A stretch of 64,000 nucleotides of DNA from Microvirga arvi (GCF_016892765.1 NZ_JAFEMD010000017.1:1-64000); one strand, 5' to 3'; positions 45,592 to 56,261 are shown, counted from the stretch's first letter. Notes: generated by a model not told the origin, from the sequence alone. Program-made: numbers and translations.

Positions 45592-47132
45592 CCAAAGACC
45601 TAATGCTTCACCCCGGCTCCGTCGCTCTCGCCGATTGGCGCCGCGTTTATTTCGGCGCGGACGTTTCGCTCGATCAGGATTGCCGCACTGCCATCGAGGC
45701 CGGCGCCAAGACCATCGAAACCATCGTCGCCAAGGGCGAACCGGTCTACGGCATCAACACCGGCTTCGGAAAGCTCGCAAGCGTGCGCATCGGCACCGCC
45801 GATCTCGCGACGCTCCAGCGCAATATCGTGCTCTCGCATGCGGCGGGCGTCGGCGAGCCGCTCCCGGCCGCCGTGGTGCGCCTCGTCATGGCGCTCAAGC
45901 TCGCGAGCCTTGCCCAAGGCGCATCCGGCGTGCGCTGGTCGACCATCGAGCATCTGACGGCCTGCCTGCAGGCGGGCCTCGTCCCGGTCATCCCCGGCCA
46001 GGGTTCGGTCGGCGCCTCGGGCGATCTCGCGCCGCTGGCTCATATGACGGCCGCCCTCATGGGCGTCGGCGAGTTCTTCGTCGACGGGGTGCGCATGAAG
46101 GCGGAGGCGGCCCTCGCCCGCGCCGGTCTCATTCCGCTGACCCTGGGGCCCAAGGAAGGCCTGGCACTTCTCAACGGCACACAGGTCTCGACGGCACTGG
46201 CGCTGGCCGGCCTGTTCGAGGCCGAGCGCGTGTTCCGCGCCGCGCTCGTCACGGGAGCGCTCGCCACCGATGCCGCGAAAGGATCGGACGGACCGTTCGA
46301 CGAACGCATCCAGAAGCTGCGGCGCCACCGCGGACAGATCGAGGTGGCGGCTGCCTTACGCACCCTCATGCAGGGCAGCGCCATCCGCGCCTCGCACCTC
46401 ACCAATGACGACCGCGTGCAGGACCCTTACTGCCTGCGCTGCCAGCCGCAGGTGATGGGCGCCGTGCTCGACCTGCTGCGTCAGGCGGGCGAGACGCTTG
46501 GCACGGAAGCGAACGGCGTCTCCGACAATCCCCTCGTCTTCGCGGAAACGGGCGAGGTCATCTCCGGCGGCAACTTCCATGCGGAACCCGTGGCCTTCGC
46601 CGCCGACATGATCGCCATGGCCCTGTGCGAGATCGGCTCGCTGGCCGAGCGCCGCGTCGCCATGCTGGTCGACCCTGCGCTTTCAGGGTTGCCGGCCTTC
46701 CTCACGCCGAAGCCGGGTCTCAATTCAGGCTTCATGATCCCGCAGGTGACGGCCGCGGCGCTCGTCTCCGAGAACAAGCAGCGCGCTTATCCGGCGAGCG
46801 TCGACTCGATCCCGACCTCCGCCAACCAGGAAGACCACGTCTCCATGGCGACCCATGGCGCGCGGCGGCTGCTGCCGATGGCGGCGAACACGGCCAACGT
46901 TATCGGCATCGAGTACCTCGCCGCCGTCCAGGGCTGCGACTTCCACGCACCGATGACATCGAGCGAGCGCCTGGAACGCGCCCGTGCCCTGCTGCGCGCG
47001 AAGGTCCCGCATCTCGACGACGACCGGCATATGGCGCCCGAGATGGAGCTGGCGACCGCCCTCGTCGCGTCCGGTGCATTGGCTGACGCGGTCGGAGGCG
47101 ATGTACTGCCGCTCGTGACGGATGAGGCATAG
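45588..47132 (+). CDS. hutH: Histidine ammonia-lyase
   Basis: 514 residues from GTG 45588, overlapping hutI by 4 bp. The catalytic MIO group forms from Ala143-Ser144-Gly145 in [42 protein letters not shown] and NPAL-like [24 protein letters not shown] are conserved. Makes urocanate from L-histidine, the first step of degradation. Length normal. Confidence 0.97.
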   Translation: MTKDLMLHPGSVALADWRRVYFGADVSLDQDCRTAIEAGAKTIETIVAKGEPVYGINTGFGKLASVRIGTADLATLQRNIVLSHAAGVGEPLPAAVVRLVMALKLASLAQGASGVRWSTIEHLTACLQAGLVPVIPGQGSVGASGDLAPLAHMTAALMGVGEFFVDGVRMKAEAALARAGLIPLTLGPKEGLALLNGTQVSTALALAGLFEAERVFRAALVTGALATDAAKGSDGPFDERIQKLRRHRGQIEVAAALRTLMQGSAIRASHLTNDDRVQDPYCLRCQPQVMGAVLDLLRQAGETLGTEANGVSDNPLVFAETGEVISGGNFHAEPVAFAADMIAMALCEIGSLAERRVAMLVDPALSGLPAFLTPKPGLNSGFMIPQVTAAALVSENKQRAYPASVDSIPTSANQEDHVSMATHGARRLLPMAANTANVIGIEYLAAVQGCDFHAPMTSSERLERARALLRAKVPHLDDDRHMAPEMELATALVASGALADAVGGDVLPLVTDEA

Positions 47133-47134
47133 GC

Positions 47135-47968
47135 ATGAGCGGCGTACATCCGGACTGGCTCACAATCATTCGTGGCGACGCACCGCTCGTGGTGAGCCTG
47201 CCGCATACGGGGACGGAGATCCCGGCCGCGTACGAACGCGGCCTCGTCTCGCCCTGGCTCGCGCGCAAGGATGCCGACTGGTGGATTGAGCAGCTCTACG
47301 ATTTCGCAGGCGATCTCGGCGCGACCGTGATCCGCACCGCGATCTCGCGCACGGTGATCGACGTGAACCGCGATCCGTCTGGTGTCTCTCTGTATCCGGG
47401 ACAGGCGACGACGGAGCTTTGCCCCACCACCACCTTCGACGGCGAGCCGCTCTACGAGCCGGAGGCCGAGCCCACGACGGAAGAGATCGCTGAACGCCGC
47501 ACCCGCTTCTTCGATCCCTATCACGCAACGCTCCGTGCCGAGATCGAGCGGCTGCGGAGCAAGCACGCCAAGGTGGTGGTCTATGACTGCCACTCGATCC
47601 GCTCAGTCATTCCGCGCCTGTTCGACGGCACCCTGCCCCACTTCAACATCGGCACCAATGGCGGCACCACCTGCTCTCGCTCCTTGAGTGATGCCATCGA
47701 GGAGATTTGCGTGAGCAGCGGCTTCAGCCATGTGGTCAACGGCCGTTTCAAGGGCGGCTACATCACGCGCAGCCTCGGCAAGCCGGATGCAGGCGTCCAT
47801 GCCGTCCAGATGGAACTCGCCTGCCGCGGCTACATGCGCGAGCCGCTCGGTCCCGTCTCGGAAGGCGAGTGGCCGACGCCGTATGACGGGGTCTATGCCG
47901 CGCCCATGCGTTCGGCGCTGACCCTCATCTTCCAGACCTGTCTCACCTTCGCCCGTTCCAAAGCCTGA
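47135..47968 (+). CDS. hutG: N-formylglutamate deformylase
   Basis: 277 residues. [63 protein letters not shown] and [13 protein letters not shown] match the formylglutamate amidohydrolase family. It releases formate and L-glutamate after HutF, completing the five-step pathway. Two bases after hutH, in the same operon. Confidence 0.95.
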   Translation: MSGVHPDWLTIIRGDAPLVVSLPHTGTEIPAAYERGLVSPWLARKDADWWIEQLYDFAGDLGATVIRTAISRTVIDVNRDPSGVSLYPGQATTELCPTTTFDGEPLYEPEAEPTTEEIAERRTRFFDPYHATLRAEIERLRSKHAKVVVYDCHSIRSVIPRLFDGTLPHFNIGTNGGTTCSRSLSDAIEEICVSSGFSHVVNGRFKGGYITRSLGKPDAGVHAVQMELACRGYMREPLGPVSEGEWPTPYDGVYAAPMRSALTLIFQTCLTFARSKA

Positions 47969-47978
47969 GGATCCGTCC

Positions 47979-49643
47979 ATGACCCGCATCGACAACGCCC
48001 GCGTGATCCGCGCTCCCCACGGCACCGAATTGTCGGCCAAGAGCTGGCTGACGGAGGCGCCCCTGCGCATGCTGATGAACAACCTCGACCCGAATGTCGC
48101 CGAGAAGCCGGGTGAGCTCGTCGTCTACGGCGGCATCGGCCGCGCCGCGCGCGACTGGGACAGCTTCGACCGCATCGTCGCTGCCCTGAAGAATCTCAAC
48201 GACGACGAGACGCTGCTCGTGCAGTCGGGCAAGCCCGTCGGCGTCTTCCGCACCCATGCGGATGCGCCGCGCGTGCTGATCGCCAATTCCAACCTCGTGC
48301 CGCATTGGGCCAATTGGGACAAGTTCCATGAGCTCGACCGCAAGGGGCTCATGATGTACGGCCAGATGACGGCCGGCTCCTGGATCTATATCGGCACGCA
48401 GGGCATCGTGCAGGGCACCTACGAGACCTTCGTGGAGGTCGGCCGCCAGCACTACAACGGCGATCTCTCCGGCCGCTGGATCCTCACCGGCGGCCTCGGC
48501 GGCATGGGCGGCGCGCAACCGCTCGCCGCTACCATGGCCGGCGCCTCGTGCCTCGCGGTCGAGTGCCAGCCGAGCCGCATCGAGATGCGCCTGCGCACGG
48601 GCTATGTGGACCAGCGCGCCGATACGCTGGATGAGGCGCTCGCTATCATCGAGCAATCCTGTCGCGACAAGAAACCGGTCTCCGTCGGCCTCCTCGGCAA
48701 TGCGGCAGAAATCTTCCCCGAAATCTACCGCCGCGGCATACGTCCCGATGCGGTGACGGACCAGACCTCCGCGCACGATCCGATCAACGGCTACCTGCCG
48801 AAGGGCTGGACGCTCGCTGAATGGGAAGCCAAGCGCGAGAGCGATCCCAAGGCCGTCGAGCACGCCGCCAAGCAATCCATGGCCGAGCACGTGCGCGCCA
48901 TGCTGGATTTCTACAAGGCGGGCGTGCCGACCCTCGACTACGGCAACAACATCCGCCAGATGGCGAAGGAGGAAGGCGTCGACAACGCCTTCGACTTCCC
49001 CGGCTTCGTGCCGGCCTATATCCGCCCGCTTTTCTGCCGCGGCATCGGCCCGTTCCGCTGGGCCGCGCTCTCGGGCGATCCGGAAGACATCTACAGGACC
49101 GACGCCAAGGTGAAGGAGCTGCTGCCGGACAACAAGCACCTGCACAACTGGCTCGACATGGCGAAGGAACGCATCAAGTTCCAGGGCCTGCCCGCGCGCA
49201 TCTGCTGGGTCGGTCTCGGCGACCGTCACCGCCTCGGCCTCGCCTTCAACGAGATGGTCGCCAGGGGCGAGCTGAAGGCGCCCATCGTGATCGGCCGCGA
49301 CCATCTCGATTCCGGTTCGGTGGCGAGCCCGAACCGCGAGACGGAGGCCATGAAGGATGGCTCCGACGCGGTCTCCGACTGGCCGCTCCTGAACGCGCTG
49401 CTCAACTGTGCGTCGGGCGCCACCTGGGTCTCTCTGCATCACGGCGGCGGCGTCGGCATGGGCTTCTCGCAGCATTCGGGCATGGTGATCGTCTGCGACG
49501 GCACGCCGGAAGCGGCCAAGCGCGTCGAGCGCGTGCTCTGGAACGACCCGGCGACCGGCGTCATGCGCCACGCGGATGCGGGCTACGACATCGCCATCGA
49601 CTGCGCCCGCGAGCATGGCCTCAACCTGCCGAGCCTGCGCTGA
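47979..49643 (+). CDS. hutU: Urocanate hydratase
   Basis: 554 residues, NAD+-dependent. [25 protein letters not shown] gives the NAD-binding loop. [43 protein letters not shown] and [19 protein letters not shown] are invariant urocanase segments. Converts urocanate to imidazolone propionate. The stop overlaps hutD (TGATG). Confidence 0.97.
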   Translation: MTRIDNARVIRAPHGTELSAKSWLTEAPLRMLMNNLDPNVAEKPGELVVYGGIGRAARDWDSFDRIVAALKNLNDDETLLVQSGKPVGVFRTHADAPRVLIANSNLVPHWANWDKFHELDRKGLMMYGQMTAGSWIYIGTQGIVQGTYETFVEVGRQHYNGDLSGRWILTGGLGGMGGAQPLAATMAGASCLAVECQPSRIEMRLRTGYVDQRADTLDEALAIIEQSCRDKKPVSVGLLGNAAEIFPEIYRRGIRPDAVTDQTSAHDPINGYLPKGWTLAEWEAKRESDPKAVEHAAKQSMAEHVRAMLDFYKAGVPTLDYGNNIRQMAKEEGVDNAFDFPGFVPAYIRPLFCRGIGPFRWAALSGDPEDIYRTDAKVKELLPDNKHLHNWLDMAKERIKFQGLPARICWVGLGDRHRLGLAFNEMVARGELKAPIVIGRDHLDSGSVASPNRETEAMKDGSDAVSDWPLLNALLNCASGATWVSLHHGGGVGMGFSQHSGMVIVCDGTPEAAKRVERVLWNDPATGVMRHADAGYDIAIDCAREHGLNLPSLR

Positions 49644-50254
49644 TGAAGGCGCGGGTCATCCGCAGTGAGGATCTCGTTCGCGCTCCCTGGAAGAACGGCG
49701 GCGGCACCACCGCGGAGGTCGCGGCCTTCCCGGAAGGATCGGGCTTCGATTCATTCGGATGGCGCATCAGCATGGCGGATGTCGCCTCCGACGGGCCGTT
49801 TTCGCTCTTTCCGGGCATCGACCGCACGCTGATCGTGGTCGAGGGCGGCGGCATCGAGCTCGACGTAGAGGGCATCGCCTATCCGCTCGACACGGCCAAT
49901 CCCAAACTCTCCTTTTCCGGCGATGACATCACCGCCGGGCGGCTCCTCTCAGGCCCAATCCGTGATCTGAACGTCATGACCCGGCGCGGGCAGTTCCGGC
50001 ACTGGACGCGTTTCGTGGAATCCGGCGTGGCTCTGCTGGCGGAGGAGACTCGCGCCGCCTTCATCGTCCCCTTCGACGGCTCTTTCGATGTGACGCTCGG
50101 CTCGGCGATCCATTCCCTCCAGGTGCTCGATACGCTGATGCTGGAGGCAAGCCAGGATCTGATCCTCCTCTCGGGAACCGGCCGGGCGATCCTCGTCGAG
50201 ATCGCGCCGGACCAACCTGAAAGCCTGGCTCATGAATCTCCAACCTCATCCTGA
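49643..50254 (+). CDS. hutD: HutD family protein
   Basis: 203 residues. IRSEDLVRAPWKNGGGTTAEVAAFPEG and FGWRISMADVASDGPFSLFPGIDRTLIVVEGGGIEL are the classical HutD cupin signatures. In Pseudomonas HutD is thought to set an upper limit on hut activity by binding formylglutamate. Coupled to hutU. It is the last of the catabolic genes; the importer begins 300 bp downstream. Confidence 0.9.
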   Translation: MKARVIRSEDLVRAPWKNGGGTTAEVAAFPEGSGFDSFGWRISMADVASDGPFSLFPGIDRTLIVVEGGGIELDVEGIAYPLDTANPKLSFSGDDITAGRLLSGPIRDLNVMTRRGQFRHWTRFVESGVALLAEETRAAFIVPFDGSFDVTLGSAIHSLQVLDTLMLEASQDLILLSGTGRAILVEIAPDQPESLAHESPTSS

Positions 50255-50352
50255 GGAGGTCACGGAGTGACCGCCTCGAAGGAGGCTTCAGAGAGCGCTG
50301 GAGGCGCCCTCGCCCTTCGAGACGCTACGCTCCTCAGGAGAGGGCTCAGGTA
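50244..50352. repeat. REP-like palindromic element after hutD
   Basis: cctcatcctgaggagg and a later cctcaggag, with internal hairpin ggtcacggagtgacc and a cgcccttcgagacg segment, resemble a dispersed intergenic repeat of Hyphomicrobiales. It begins inside the last codons of hutD. Confidence 0.6.
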
Positions 50353-50424
50353 AGGCATCGCTTATGGCGAGACTTTTACGAGTGCACTTTAGGCGGACGA
50401 TGCCCAGAATGACGGCAGACGAAA

Positions 50425-50436
50425 ATGTCTATACAT
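50425..50436. promoter_or_regulatory. HutC operator candidate before the importer
   Basis: atgtctatacat, the exact reverse complement of the site before hutI, lies 121 bases upstream of the importer's binding-protein gene. A shared regulator is inferred. Confidence 0.6.
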
Positions 50437-50556
50437 TTGACATTGCCGCTGCGTCATGGTGCCATTCGCGCGCTCGCCGAGAACGTCCGGTAAAAACTTT
50501 CCAGAGGGTGCGGTCGGCACAACGAGCCAGGGAATTTGGATAAAACGGAGGCTGCA

Positions 50557-51498
50557 ATGAAGGCGGTATTGGGTGGTTTGGCCGTGTTGGCGCTGGCGGT
50601 TGGGTCCGCTTCGGCGCAGGAGACGAAGGTGGCCGTCGGCATCTCGGGCTGGACGGGCTTCGCGCCCCTGACGCTCGCGAAGGAAGCCGGCATTTTCAAG
50701 AAGAACGGCCTCGACGTGACGATCAAGAAGGTGCCGCAGGCGAGCCGCCACCTTGCCATCCAGTCCGGCGACATCCAATGCGCCGCCACGACGGTGGAGA
50801 CCTGGATCGTGTGGAACGCCAACGGCGTGCCCACCAAGCAGATCTTCCAGCTCGACAAGAGCTACGGCGCCGATGGCATGGTGGTGAAGAACGACATCGC
50901 CTCGATCAAGGACATCAAGGGCAAGCAGGTCGCCGCCTCCGCGCCCGGCACGTCGCCCTATTTCGCCCTCTCCTGGATGCTGAAGAAGAACGGCCTGTCG
51001 GTGAAGGACGTGACCGTCGTCAACATGGAGCCCGGGCCGGCCGCCCAGGCCTTCATCGCCGGCCAGAACGACGCGGCCATGACCTATGAGCCCTATCTCT
51101 CCTCCGTGCGCGCCGCGCCCCAGTCCGGCAAGATCATCGCCACGACCCTCGATTACCCGATGGTGATGGACACCTTCGGCTGCACGCCGAAATTTCTCGC
51201 TGACAACCCGAAGGCTGCGAAAGCTTTTGCCGACAGCTATTTCGAAGCCCTCGACATGATCGCCAAGGATCAGGCCAAAGCCTACGAGATCATGGGCGCG
51301 GACGTGAAGCAGACGGGCGAAGCGTTCGGCAAGTCGGCGCAGTTCCTGCGCTGGCAGGATCGCGAAGCGAACAAGAAGTTCTTCGCGGGCGAGTTCAAGA
51401 CCTTCTCGGCCGAGGCCGCCGACCTGCTGCTCGAGACCGGCATCATCAAGCAGAAGCCGGACATGGAAGCCCTGGCCGATACCAGCTTCATCCAGTAG
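50557..51498 (+). CDS. NMT1/SsuA-type ABC substrate-binding protein, hut-linked
   Basis: 313 residues from ATG 50557 (GGAG upstream). A signal peptide (MKAVLGGLAVLALAVGSASA) precedes an NMT1/THI5-like domain: VGISGWTGFAPLTLAKEAGIFKKNGLDVTI, SGDIQCAATTVETWIVW, KQVAASAPGTSPYFALSWML and MTYEPYLSSV. Relatives bind sulfonates, nitrate, pyrimidines or amino-acid derivatives. The location after hutD and a HutC-like operator suggest histidine or urocanate as ligand. Confidence 0.85.
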   Translation: MKAVLGGLAVLALAVGSASAQETKVAVGISGWTGFAPLTLAKEAGIFKKNGLDVTIKKVPQASRHLAIQSGDIQCAATTVETWIVWNANGVPTKQIFQLDKSYGADGMVVKNDIASIKDIKGKQVAASAPGTSPYFALSWMLKKNGLSVKDVTVVNMEPGPAAQAFIAGQNDAAMTYEPYLSSVRAAPQSGKIIATTLDYPMVMDTFGCTPKFLADNPKAAKAFADSYFEALDMIAKDQAKAYEIMGADVKQTGEAFGKSAQFLRWQDREANKKFFAGEFKTFSAEAADLLLETGIIKQKPDMEALADTSFIQ

Positions 51499-51600
51499 CG
51501 CATTCCCCCATCCGGCAGTGGCCCGACTCCTGCGGGCCGCTGTCTGCTCCTTTCCTCACCCGCTGTCCTGAACAAGCCCGGATCGCAGAACAGATCTTTC

Positions 51601-52377
51601 ATGCCTCGTCCTCTCGAACCCGTCAGCCAGGGCACGCGCGTCACGCTCGGCATCTCCTTCTTCGTCCTCTTCGTGGCGGCCTGGGCCTTCGCGACGCTCG
51701 GCGGCTTCGTCTCGCGCACCTTCCTCGCCGATCCCATCACCATGCTGCAGGACGGCTGGCTGCTGCTCACGCGCTTCGGCTTCCTGAGCGATATCGGAGT
51801 GACGGTCTGGCGTGTCGTCGGCGGCTTCATCATCGCAGCCATGGTCGCCGTGCCGCTCGGCATCATGATGGGCGCCTACAAATCCTTCGAGGCCTTCCTC
51901 GAGCCCTTCGTGTCCTTCGCGCGCTACCTGCCGGCCTCAGCCTTCGTGCCGCTGCTCATTCTCTGGGCCGGCATCGGCGAGATGCAGAAGCTCCTCGTCA
52001 TCTTCATCGGCTCGGTCTTCCAGATCATCCTCATGGTGGCGGTGGCCGTCGGCAATACGCGCCGCGATCTCGTCGAGGCCGCCTATACGCTGGGCTCGAG
52101 CGATCAGGGCGTGGTGAAGCGCGTGCTCATTCCGGCCAATGCGCCGGAGATCGCGGAGATCCTGCGCCTCGTGCTGGGCTGGGCCTGGACCTATGTGATC
52201 GTCGCGGAGCTCATCGGCTCCTCCTCCGGCATCGGGCACATGATCATCGACAGTCAGGCACTGCTCGCTACGGGCCAGATGATCTTCGGCATCATCGTCA
52301 TCGGCATCATCGGTCTCATTTCCGATTTCCTGTTCAAGGCCGTCAACCGCAAGCTCTTCCCATGGAGGCTCGCATGA
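51601..52377 (+). CDS. ABC transporter permease (SsuC/TauC-like)
   Basis: 258 residues with about six membrane helices and the BPD_transp_1 coupling segment in EAAYTLGSSDQGVVKRVLIPANAPEI. The N-terminal TRVTLGISFFVLFVAAWAFATLG begins the membrane domain. It pairs with the binding protein upstream and the ATPase that overlaps it by 4 bp. Confidence 0.9.
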   Translation: MPRPLEPVSQGTRVTLGISFFVLFVAAWAFATLGGFVSRTFLADPITMLQDGWLLLTRFGFLSDIGVTVWRVVGGFIIAAMVAVPLGIMMGAYKSFEAFLEPFVSFARYLPASAFVPLLILWAGIGEMQKLLVIFIGSVFQIILMVAVAVGNTRRDLVEAAYTLGSSDQGVVKRVLIPANAPEIAEILRLVLGWAWTYVIVAELIGSSSGIGHMIIDSQALLATGQMIFGIIVIGIIGLISDFLFKAVNRKLFPWRLA

Positions 52378-53165
52378 GCAGCACGATCCTCCAGATCGAC
52401 AACGTGTCACGCGTGTTTCCGGGCGTGCGCGGCGGCGCGCCCGTGCGGGCGCTCGAGCCCACGAACCTGCAGGTGGGGAAGAACGACTTCATCACCATCC
52501 TCGGTCCGTCCGGCTGCGGAAAGTCCACGCTCCTGCGCATCGTCGCAGGGCTTGATCGCCCGACCGATGGGCGCGTGCTGCTGAACGGGCGCGAGATCAG
52601 AGGCCCCGGCGCAGACCGGGGCATGGTGTTCCAGTCCTACACCCTGTTCCCGTGGCTCACGATCGCCGAGAACATCGCCTACGGCCTGCGCGAGAAGGGC
52701 ATGCCGAAAGAGCAGCGCCGGGACATCGTCGCCTCCTACACGGAAAAGGTGGGCCTGCGCGGCTTCGAGAACCATTATCCCAAGCAGCTCTCCGGCGGCA
52801 TGCAGCAGCGCACGGCGATTGCCCGCGCGCTCGCCAACGATCCGGAGATCCTGCTCCTCGACGAGCCCTTCGGCGCGCTGGACAACCAGACCCGCGGGTT
52901 GATGCAGGAGCTGCTGCTCGGCATCTGGGAGCGCGAGCGCAAGACCGTGCTCTTCGTCACTCACGACATCGAGGAGGCGATCTTCCTCGCCTCCCGCGTC
53001 GTCGTCATGTCGGCCCGCCCCGGCCGCATCAAGGCCGACATCCCCGTCGAGCTGCCGCATCCGCGGCACTACACGATGAAGACGACGCCGGAATTCTCCA
53101 GCCTGAAGGCGCAGCTGACAGAGGAGATCCGTGTCGAGGCCATGCAGGCGGAAGGCGTTCACTGA
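52374..53165 (+). CDS. ABC transporter ATP-binding protein (SsuB/TauB-like)
   Basis: 263 residues from ATG 52374, overlapping the permease stop. Walker A GPSGCGKSTLLRIVAG, Q-loop FQSYTLFPW, signature LSGGMQQRTAIARAL, Walker B LLLDEPFGALD and the H-switch FVTHDIEEAIFLA are all present. It completes the hut-linked importer. Confidence 0.95.
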   Translation: MSSTILQIDNVSRVFPGVRGGAPVRALEPTNLQVGKNDFITILGPSGCGKSTLLRIVAGLDRPTDGRVLLNGREIRGPGADRGMVFQSYTLFPWLTIAENIAYGLREKGMPKEQRRDIVASYTEKVGLRGFENHYPKQLSGGMQQRTAIARALANDPEILLLDEPFGALDNQTRGLMQELLLGIWERERKTVLFVTHDIEEAIFLASRVVVMSARPGRIKADIPVELPHPRHYTMKTTPEFSSLKAQLTEEIRVEAMQAEGVH

Positions 53166-53245
53166 CGTTCTTTGCCAGCGCAACGCGCATCGGAGATATC
53201 TCTTCCGGATGAATTGACCCGGCGCCCATCTTCAGGAGACGCTTC

Positions 53246-54418
53246 ATGTCTCTGAGGGAAGGCACGATGCTCAAGCGCCTGCTAGCCGGATCCATCTTCA
53301 TCACCAGCATGTCTCCCGCCCTGGCCGACATCGTGATCGATCAGGCGATGATCACCGGCGGGGAATTGCGGGTCATCGGCCGGTTGAGCAAACCGCGCCA
53401 GGCGCCGATCACTCTCGACGAGCGGTTCGAAACGAGAGCCGAGGCGAATGGACGTTTTGCCTTCCGCGTCGTCTATCATCCCGCCTCATGCATCGTGAAC
53501 ATTCAGGTGGAGGACGAGCAGCGACAGGCGGTGGTTGGCTTCTGCGGGCAAAAAGGCCCTGCCGCCTCGGCCGAGACGACGAATGCCGCAACCCTCGCTC
53601 CAGCTCAGCCGGGACCGGCTGGACCTGTTGGACCCCAAGGTGAGCCGGGACGTGACGGAACTCCGGGCTCCCAAGGTCCCGCAGGGCCTGCTGGCCCACA
53701 AGGACCGCAAGGTGTCGCCGGCCCTCCTGGACCTCAGGGCGAACCTGGCCGTGACGGTGCTCCTGGACCAGCCGGCCCCGTCGGACCGCAGGGTCCTGCA
53801 AGTCCTCCAGGCGGCCCGGATACGCGCGTGGCATCCGAAGGCCAGCCCGGACCCATCGGCCCCGCTGGCCCACAAGGACCTGAGGGACCGCTCGGCCCGG
53901 CGGGTCCCCAAGGGCCGCAAGGTCTTGCCGGGCATCAGGGTCCTCAAGGGCCCCAAGGTGTTCCAGGGCCGCGGGGAGAGCCCGGCCCTGCCGGTCCCGG
54001 AGGACCTCCCGGACCCGTTGGAGCCATAGGTCCCGTGGGACCGGCAGGATCTGCCGGCTCACCCGGGCCACAGGGTGTCGCCGGTGAGATCGGGCCCATC
54101 GGACCTCCCGGCCCTATAGGTCCCATCGGCCCGGCCGGTCTGACGGGCCCTGCCGGCCCACCCGGCTCGAATGGTCCGGAAGGAAAGATGGGTCCGGAGG
54201 GCAAGCCAGGCTTGGCAGGAACGATTCTGCGGGTCTTCGTGCAGGAATGCGCCTCTCAGGCGCGCTGCACGGCCCGCTGCGACCAGGATGAGTATCCCAT
54301 CAATGGCACCTGCAATCGGGGCGACCGCTTCGATATGGACGAGGTTGGTGTGTACTGCTTCTCCACGACCGAGAGCCCGAAGGGCATGATCGCTCGGGCG
54401 ATCTGCGCGAAGAAGTAA
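53246..54418 (+). CDS. Secreted collagen-like (Gly-X-Y repeat) protein
   Basis: 390 residues, AGGAG seven bases before the ATG. A signal peptide lies at residues 8-28 ([20 protein letters not shown]). A ~85-residue N-terminal beta domain ([20 protein letters not shown], with two Cys) follows, then about 65 Gly-X-Y triplets (residues ~123-330) with one interruption near [10 protein letters not shown], and a ~50-residue Cys-rich C-terminal domain (six Cys, [20 protein letters not shown]). Bacterial collagen-like proteins form triple helices at the cell surface, often as adhesins. Proline is high in X, with many Gln-Gly steps. No anchor seen, so it is probably secreted or attached through the N-domain. 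Confidence 0.85.
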   Translation: MSLREGTMLKRLLAGSIFITSMSPALADIVIDQAMITGGELRVIGRLSKPRQAPITLDERFETRAEANGRFAFRVVYHPASCIVNIQVEDEQRQAVVGFCGQKGPAASAETTNAATLAPAQPGPAGPVGPQGEPGRDGTPGSQGPAGPAGPQGPQGVAGPPGPQGEPGRDGAPGPAGPVGPQGPASPPGGPDTRVASEGQPGPIGPAGPQGPEGPLGPAGPQGPQGLAGHQGPQGPQGVPGPRGEPGPAGPGGPPGPVGAIGPVGPAGSAGSPGPQGVAGEIGPIGPPGPIGPIGPAGLTGPAGPPGSNGPEGKMGPEGKPGLAGTILRVFVQECASQARCTARCDQDEYPINGTCNRGDRFDMDEVGVYCFSTTESPKGMIARAICAKK

Positions 54419-54476
54419 GCGGGCCGGAGATCAGAAAAGCGTCTCGGAACCGGCACCGAACCGGTTCCACATCGCG

Positions 54477-54932
54477 TCAACGCGCAGCGTGTCGCGCTCT
54501 CCGGGCCTGACCAATCGGCTCATCGTACGGATGAGGAGCGAAGGAGCTGCTGAGCGGGTGCGGGCTCCAGGCTTCTCCTGAACCGGCCTCTCCTGAAGAG
54601 GTCACCGCCTTCAGCACGCCGGACCAGCGCAGCCTGCAATGGGCTGCAGCCTTCGAGTCCTTGAAGCCGATGAAGCCGAAAGAACCAAGCAGATGGTAGA
54701 AGTCCCATGGGGCACCCTGCTGGTTCAGCCAGCTGGAGACCTCCGGCTTGAGACCCTTCCGTCCCTCATCCCAGACATCCCATTCATCGATTCTGAGAAC
54801 GAAGGGCCAGCGCTTGGCATAGGCATCGATGCCATAGCAGGCCGACGAGGCCATTTCCTCGTCCCGCCACGTCTTCGCAATGATGTGCTTCAACGATTCC
54901 AATTCCGACATCGTCCGCATCCGCTTTGCCAT
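54477..54932 (-). CDS. Hypothetical protein
   Basis: 151 residues; the start could also be ATG 54911. MSELESLKHIIAKTWRDEEMASSACYGIDAYAKRWPFVLRIDEWDVWDEGRKGLKPEVSSW is helical and charged, with FGFIGFKDSKAAAHCRLRW later. The C-terminal 35 residues are low complexity. No domain recognised. Confidence 0.5.
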   Translation of the reverse strand: MAKRMRTMSELESLKHIIAKTWRDEEMASSACYGIDAYAKRWPFVLRIDEWDVWDEGRKGLKPEVSSWLNQQGAPWDFYHLLGSFGFIGFKDSKAAAHCRLRWSGVLKAVTSSGEAGSGEAWSPHPLSSSFAPHPYDEPIGQARRARHAAR

Positions 54933-55191
54933 TGCCCATACGGGCTAGAACCGCACCCTCTTCTGGGCACGGGCGCTGGAATGAAGTACCTCCTTTGAGG
55001 TAAACGAAAAACCAATATTTTCGTTTCAGCCGTGTGGTAAGCTGGCGCATGAACATAAAAAGCATCCGGCTGCCGAAGGGAATGACGGCTCCTCAGACGT
55101 CTGCTCGGCGACCGGGAGGCTAGGCAGTTTCGCAAGGACAGCATGCCATCTTGGCGGCAAAAGCCTGATCGCGCGCAAGGAGGACGATACC

Positions 55192-55347
55192 GTGGATGGT
55201 CTCTTACCGAGGCTGAGAGTCGCCTGGCGGCAACTGCCGATCATCATCGCCAGCGGGCTTCTTATCGGCGTTATTTTCGGAGAGGCAATCAAGGCTTTCA
55301 CACCTGAACGGACGACCCTGGTGGCTAGGGCGAAGTCCCGCCCTTGA
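55192..55347 (+). CDS. 51-residue single-pass membrane microprotein
   Basis: GTG 55192 has AAGGAGG eight to nine bases upstream, an excellent ribosome site. The product (VDGLLPRLRVAWRQ, then LPIIIASGLLIGVIFGEAI, then a basic tail) has one membrane helix. Not related in sequence to the 14-18 kb microproteins. Function unknown. Confidence 0.6.
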   Translation: MDGLLPRLRVAWRQLPIIIASGLLIGVIFGEAIKAFTPERTTLVARAKSRP

Positions 55348-55412
55348 AGCTATGATCAGTCAGGTGCCACGATCCCACTCGTCGCGCTGCTGCACATTGT
55401 CTGCGGCAAGGG

Positions 55413-56261
55413 CTAAGCTGTTTGTGTCGCGACGAGTGGGCCCAACAGCGTCTCGCGCACGGCCCTCCAGCTTTCTGCACTGGGAGCGCAAATAATGCCC
55501 CCGTCGTGGAGGGCAGGCCGATAAGGCGATCCATCGAAGCGTGCAGAGTAGCCGCCGGCCTCCCGATGGAGCAGCCACCCTGCCGCATGATCCCAGGGCA
55601 TCAGCTTCGAGTAGGCCAGGAAGTGACAATGCCCGCCGGCTGCCATCCGATACTCGTGCGCCGCGCAGCGATAACATGCAACGGCCCCGAAGCCCGCCAG
55701 GTTCGCCGCCAAGGTGGACCGCATGGGCTCCGGCATATGATGCCAGGATGCGCATCCCGACATGTCCTGGATGGCAACCGAAGCCGCAACCCGGAGGTCA
55801 ACGCGTCTGCCATCGGGATGCTCGATCCAGGCCCCCTCCCCCCGGACGGCCATGGCGGTCTCGTTGCCAATCGGGTCGAGGATCCAGCTGGCAACGACCT
55901 CTCCTCGGATTAGAGCTGCCACCATCACCCCGAACAGAGGCAGTCCCGAAGCAAAATTCCTGGTGCCATCCACCGGATCGATCAGGAAGGCCAGGTCAGC
56001 GTCCGCGAGCCGGTTTAACAGCGACGGGTCACGCTCCGTGGCCTCCTCACCGATCAGGACCGCTTGCGGAAAGATCTGACCTAGCCCCTTGGCGATCATC
56101 CGCTCTGCAGCCTCGTCGGCGTCCGTCACAAGGTCCATGGCCGACGATTTCTGCCGAACCTCGTGGGCCGACAGGTTCCGGAAGCGGGGCATGATCTCAA
56201 CCCTCGCGGCTTCGCGGAGAAGCTGATCCACAGTTCCGGCATCATGGGTCGAGAACAGCAT
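55413..56261 (-). CDS. Inositol monophosphatase-family phosphatase 2
   Basis: 282 residues. The metal-binding core is complete: SAMDLVTDADEAAE, LIGEEATERD (Glu), LIDPVDGTRNFASGLPLFGV (DPxDGT) and PWDHAAGWLLHREAGG (Asp). The family includes inositol, histidinol, fructose-bisphosphate and PAP phosphatases. It is the last gene of the transport operon and shows recognisable but distant similarity to the preceding IMPase. Confidence 0.88.
   Translation of the reverse strand: MLFSTHDAGTVDQLLREAARVEIMPRFRNLSAHEVRQKSSAMDLVTDADEAAERMIAKGLGQIFPQAVLIGEEATERDPSLLNRLADADLAFLIDPVDGTRNFASGLPLFGVMVAALIRGEVVASWILDPIGNETAMAVRGEGAWIEHPDGRRVDLRVAASVAIQDMSGCASWHHMPEPMRSTLAANLAGFGAVACYRCAAHEYRMAAGGHCHFLAYSKLMPWDHAAGWLLHREAGGYSARFDGSPYRPALHDGGIICAPSAESWRAVRETLLGPLVATQTA

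Noticed and set aside
47943..49616. 557-codon minus-strand frame opposite hutU
   Set aside because: Same reason: antisense shadow of a secure conserved gene.
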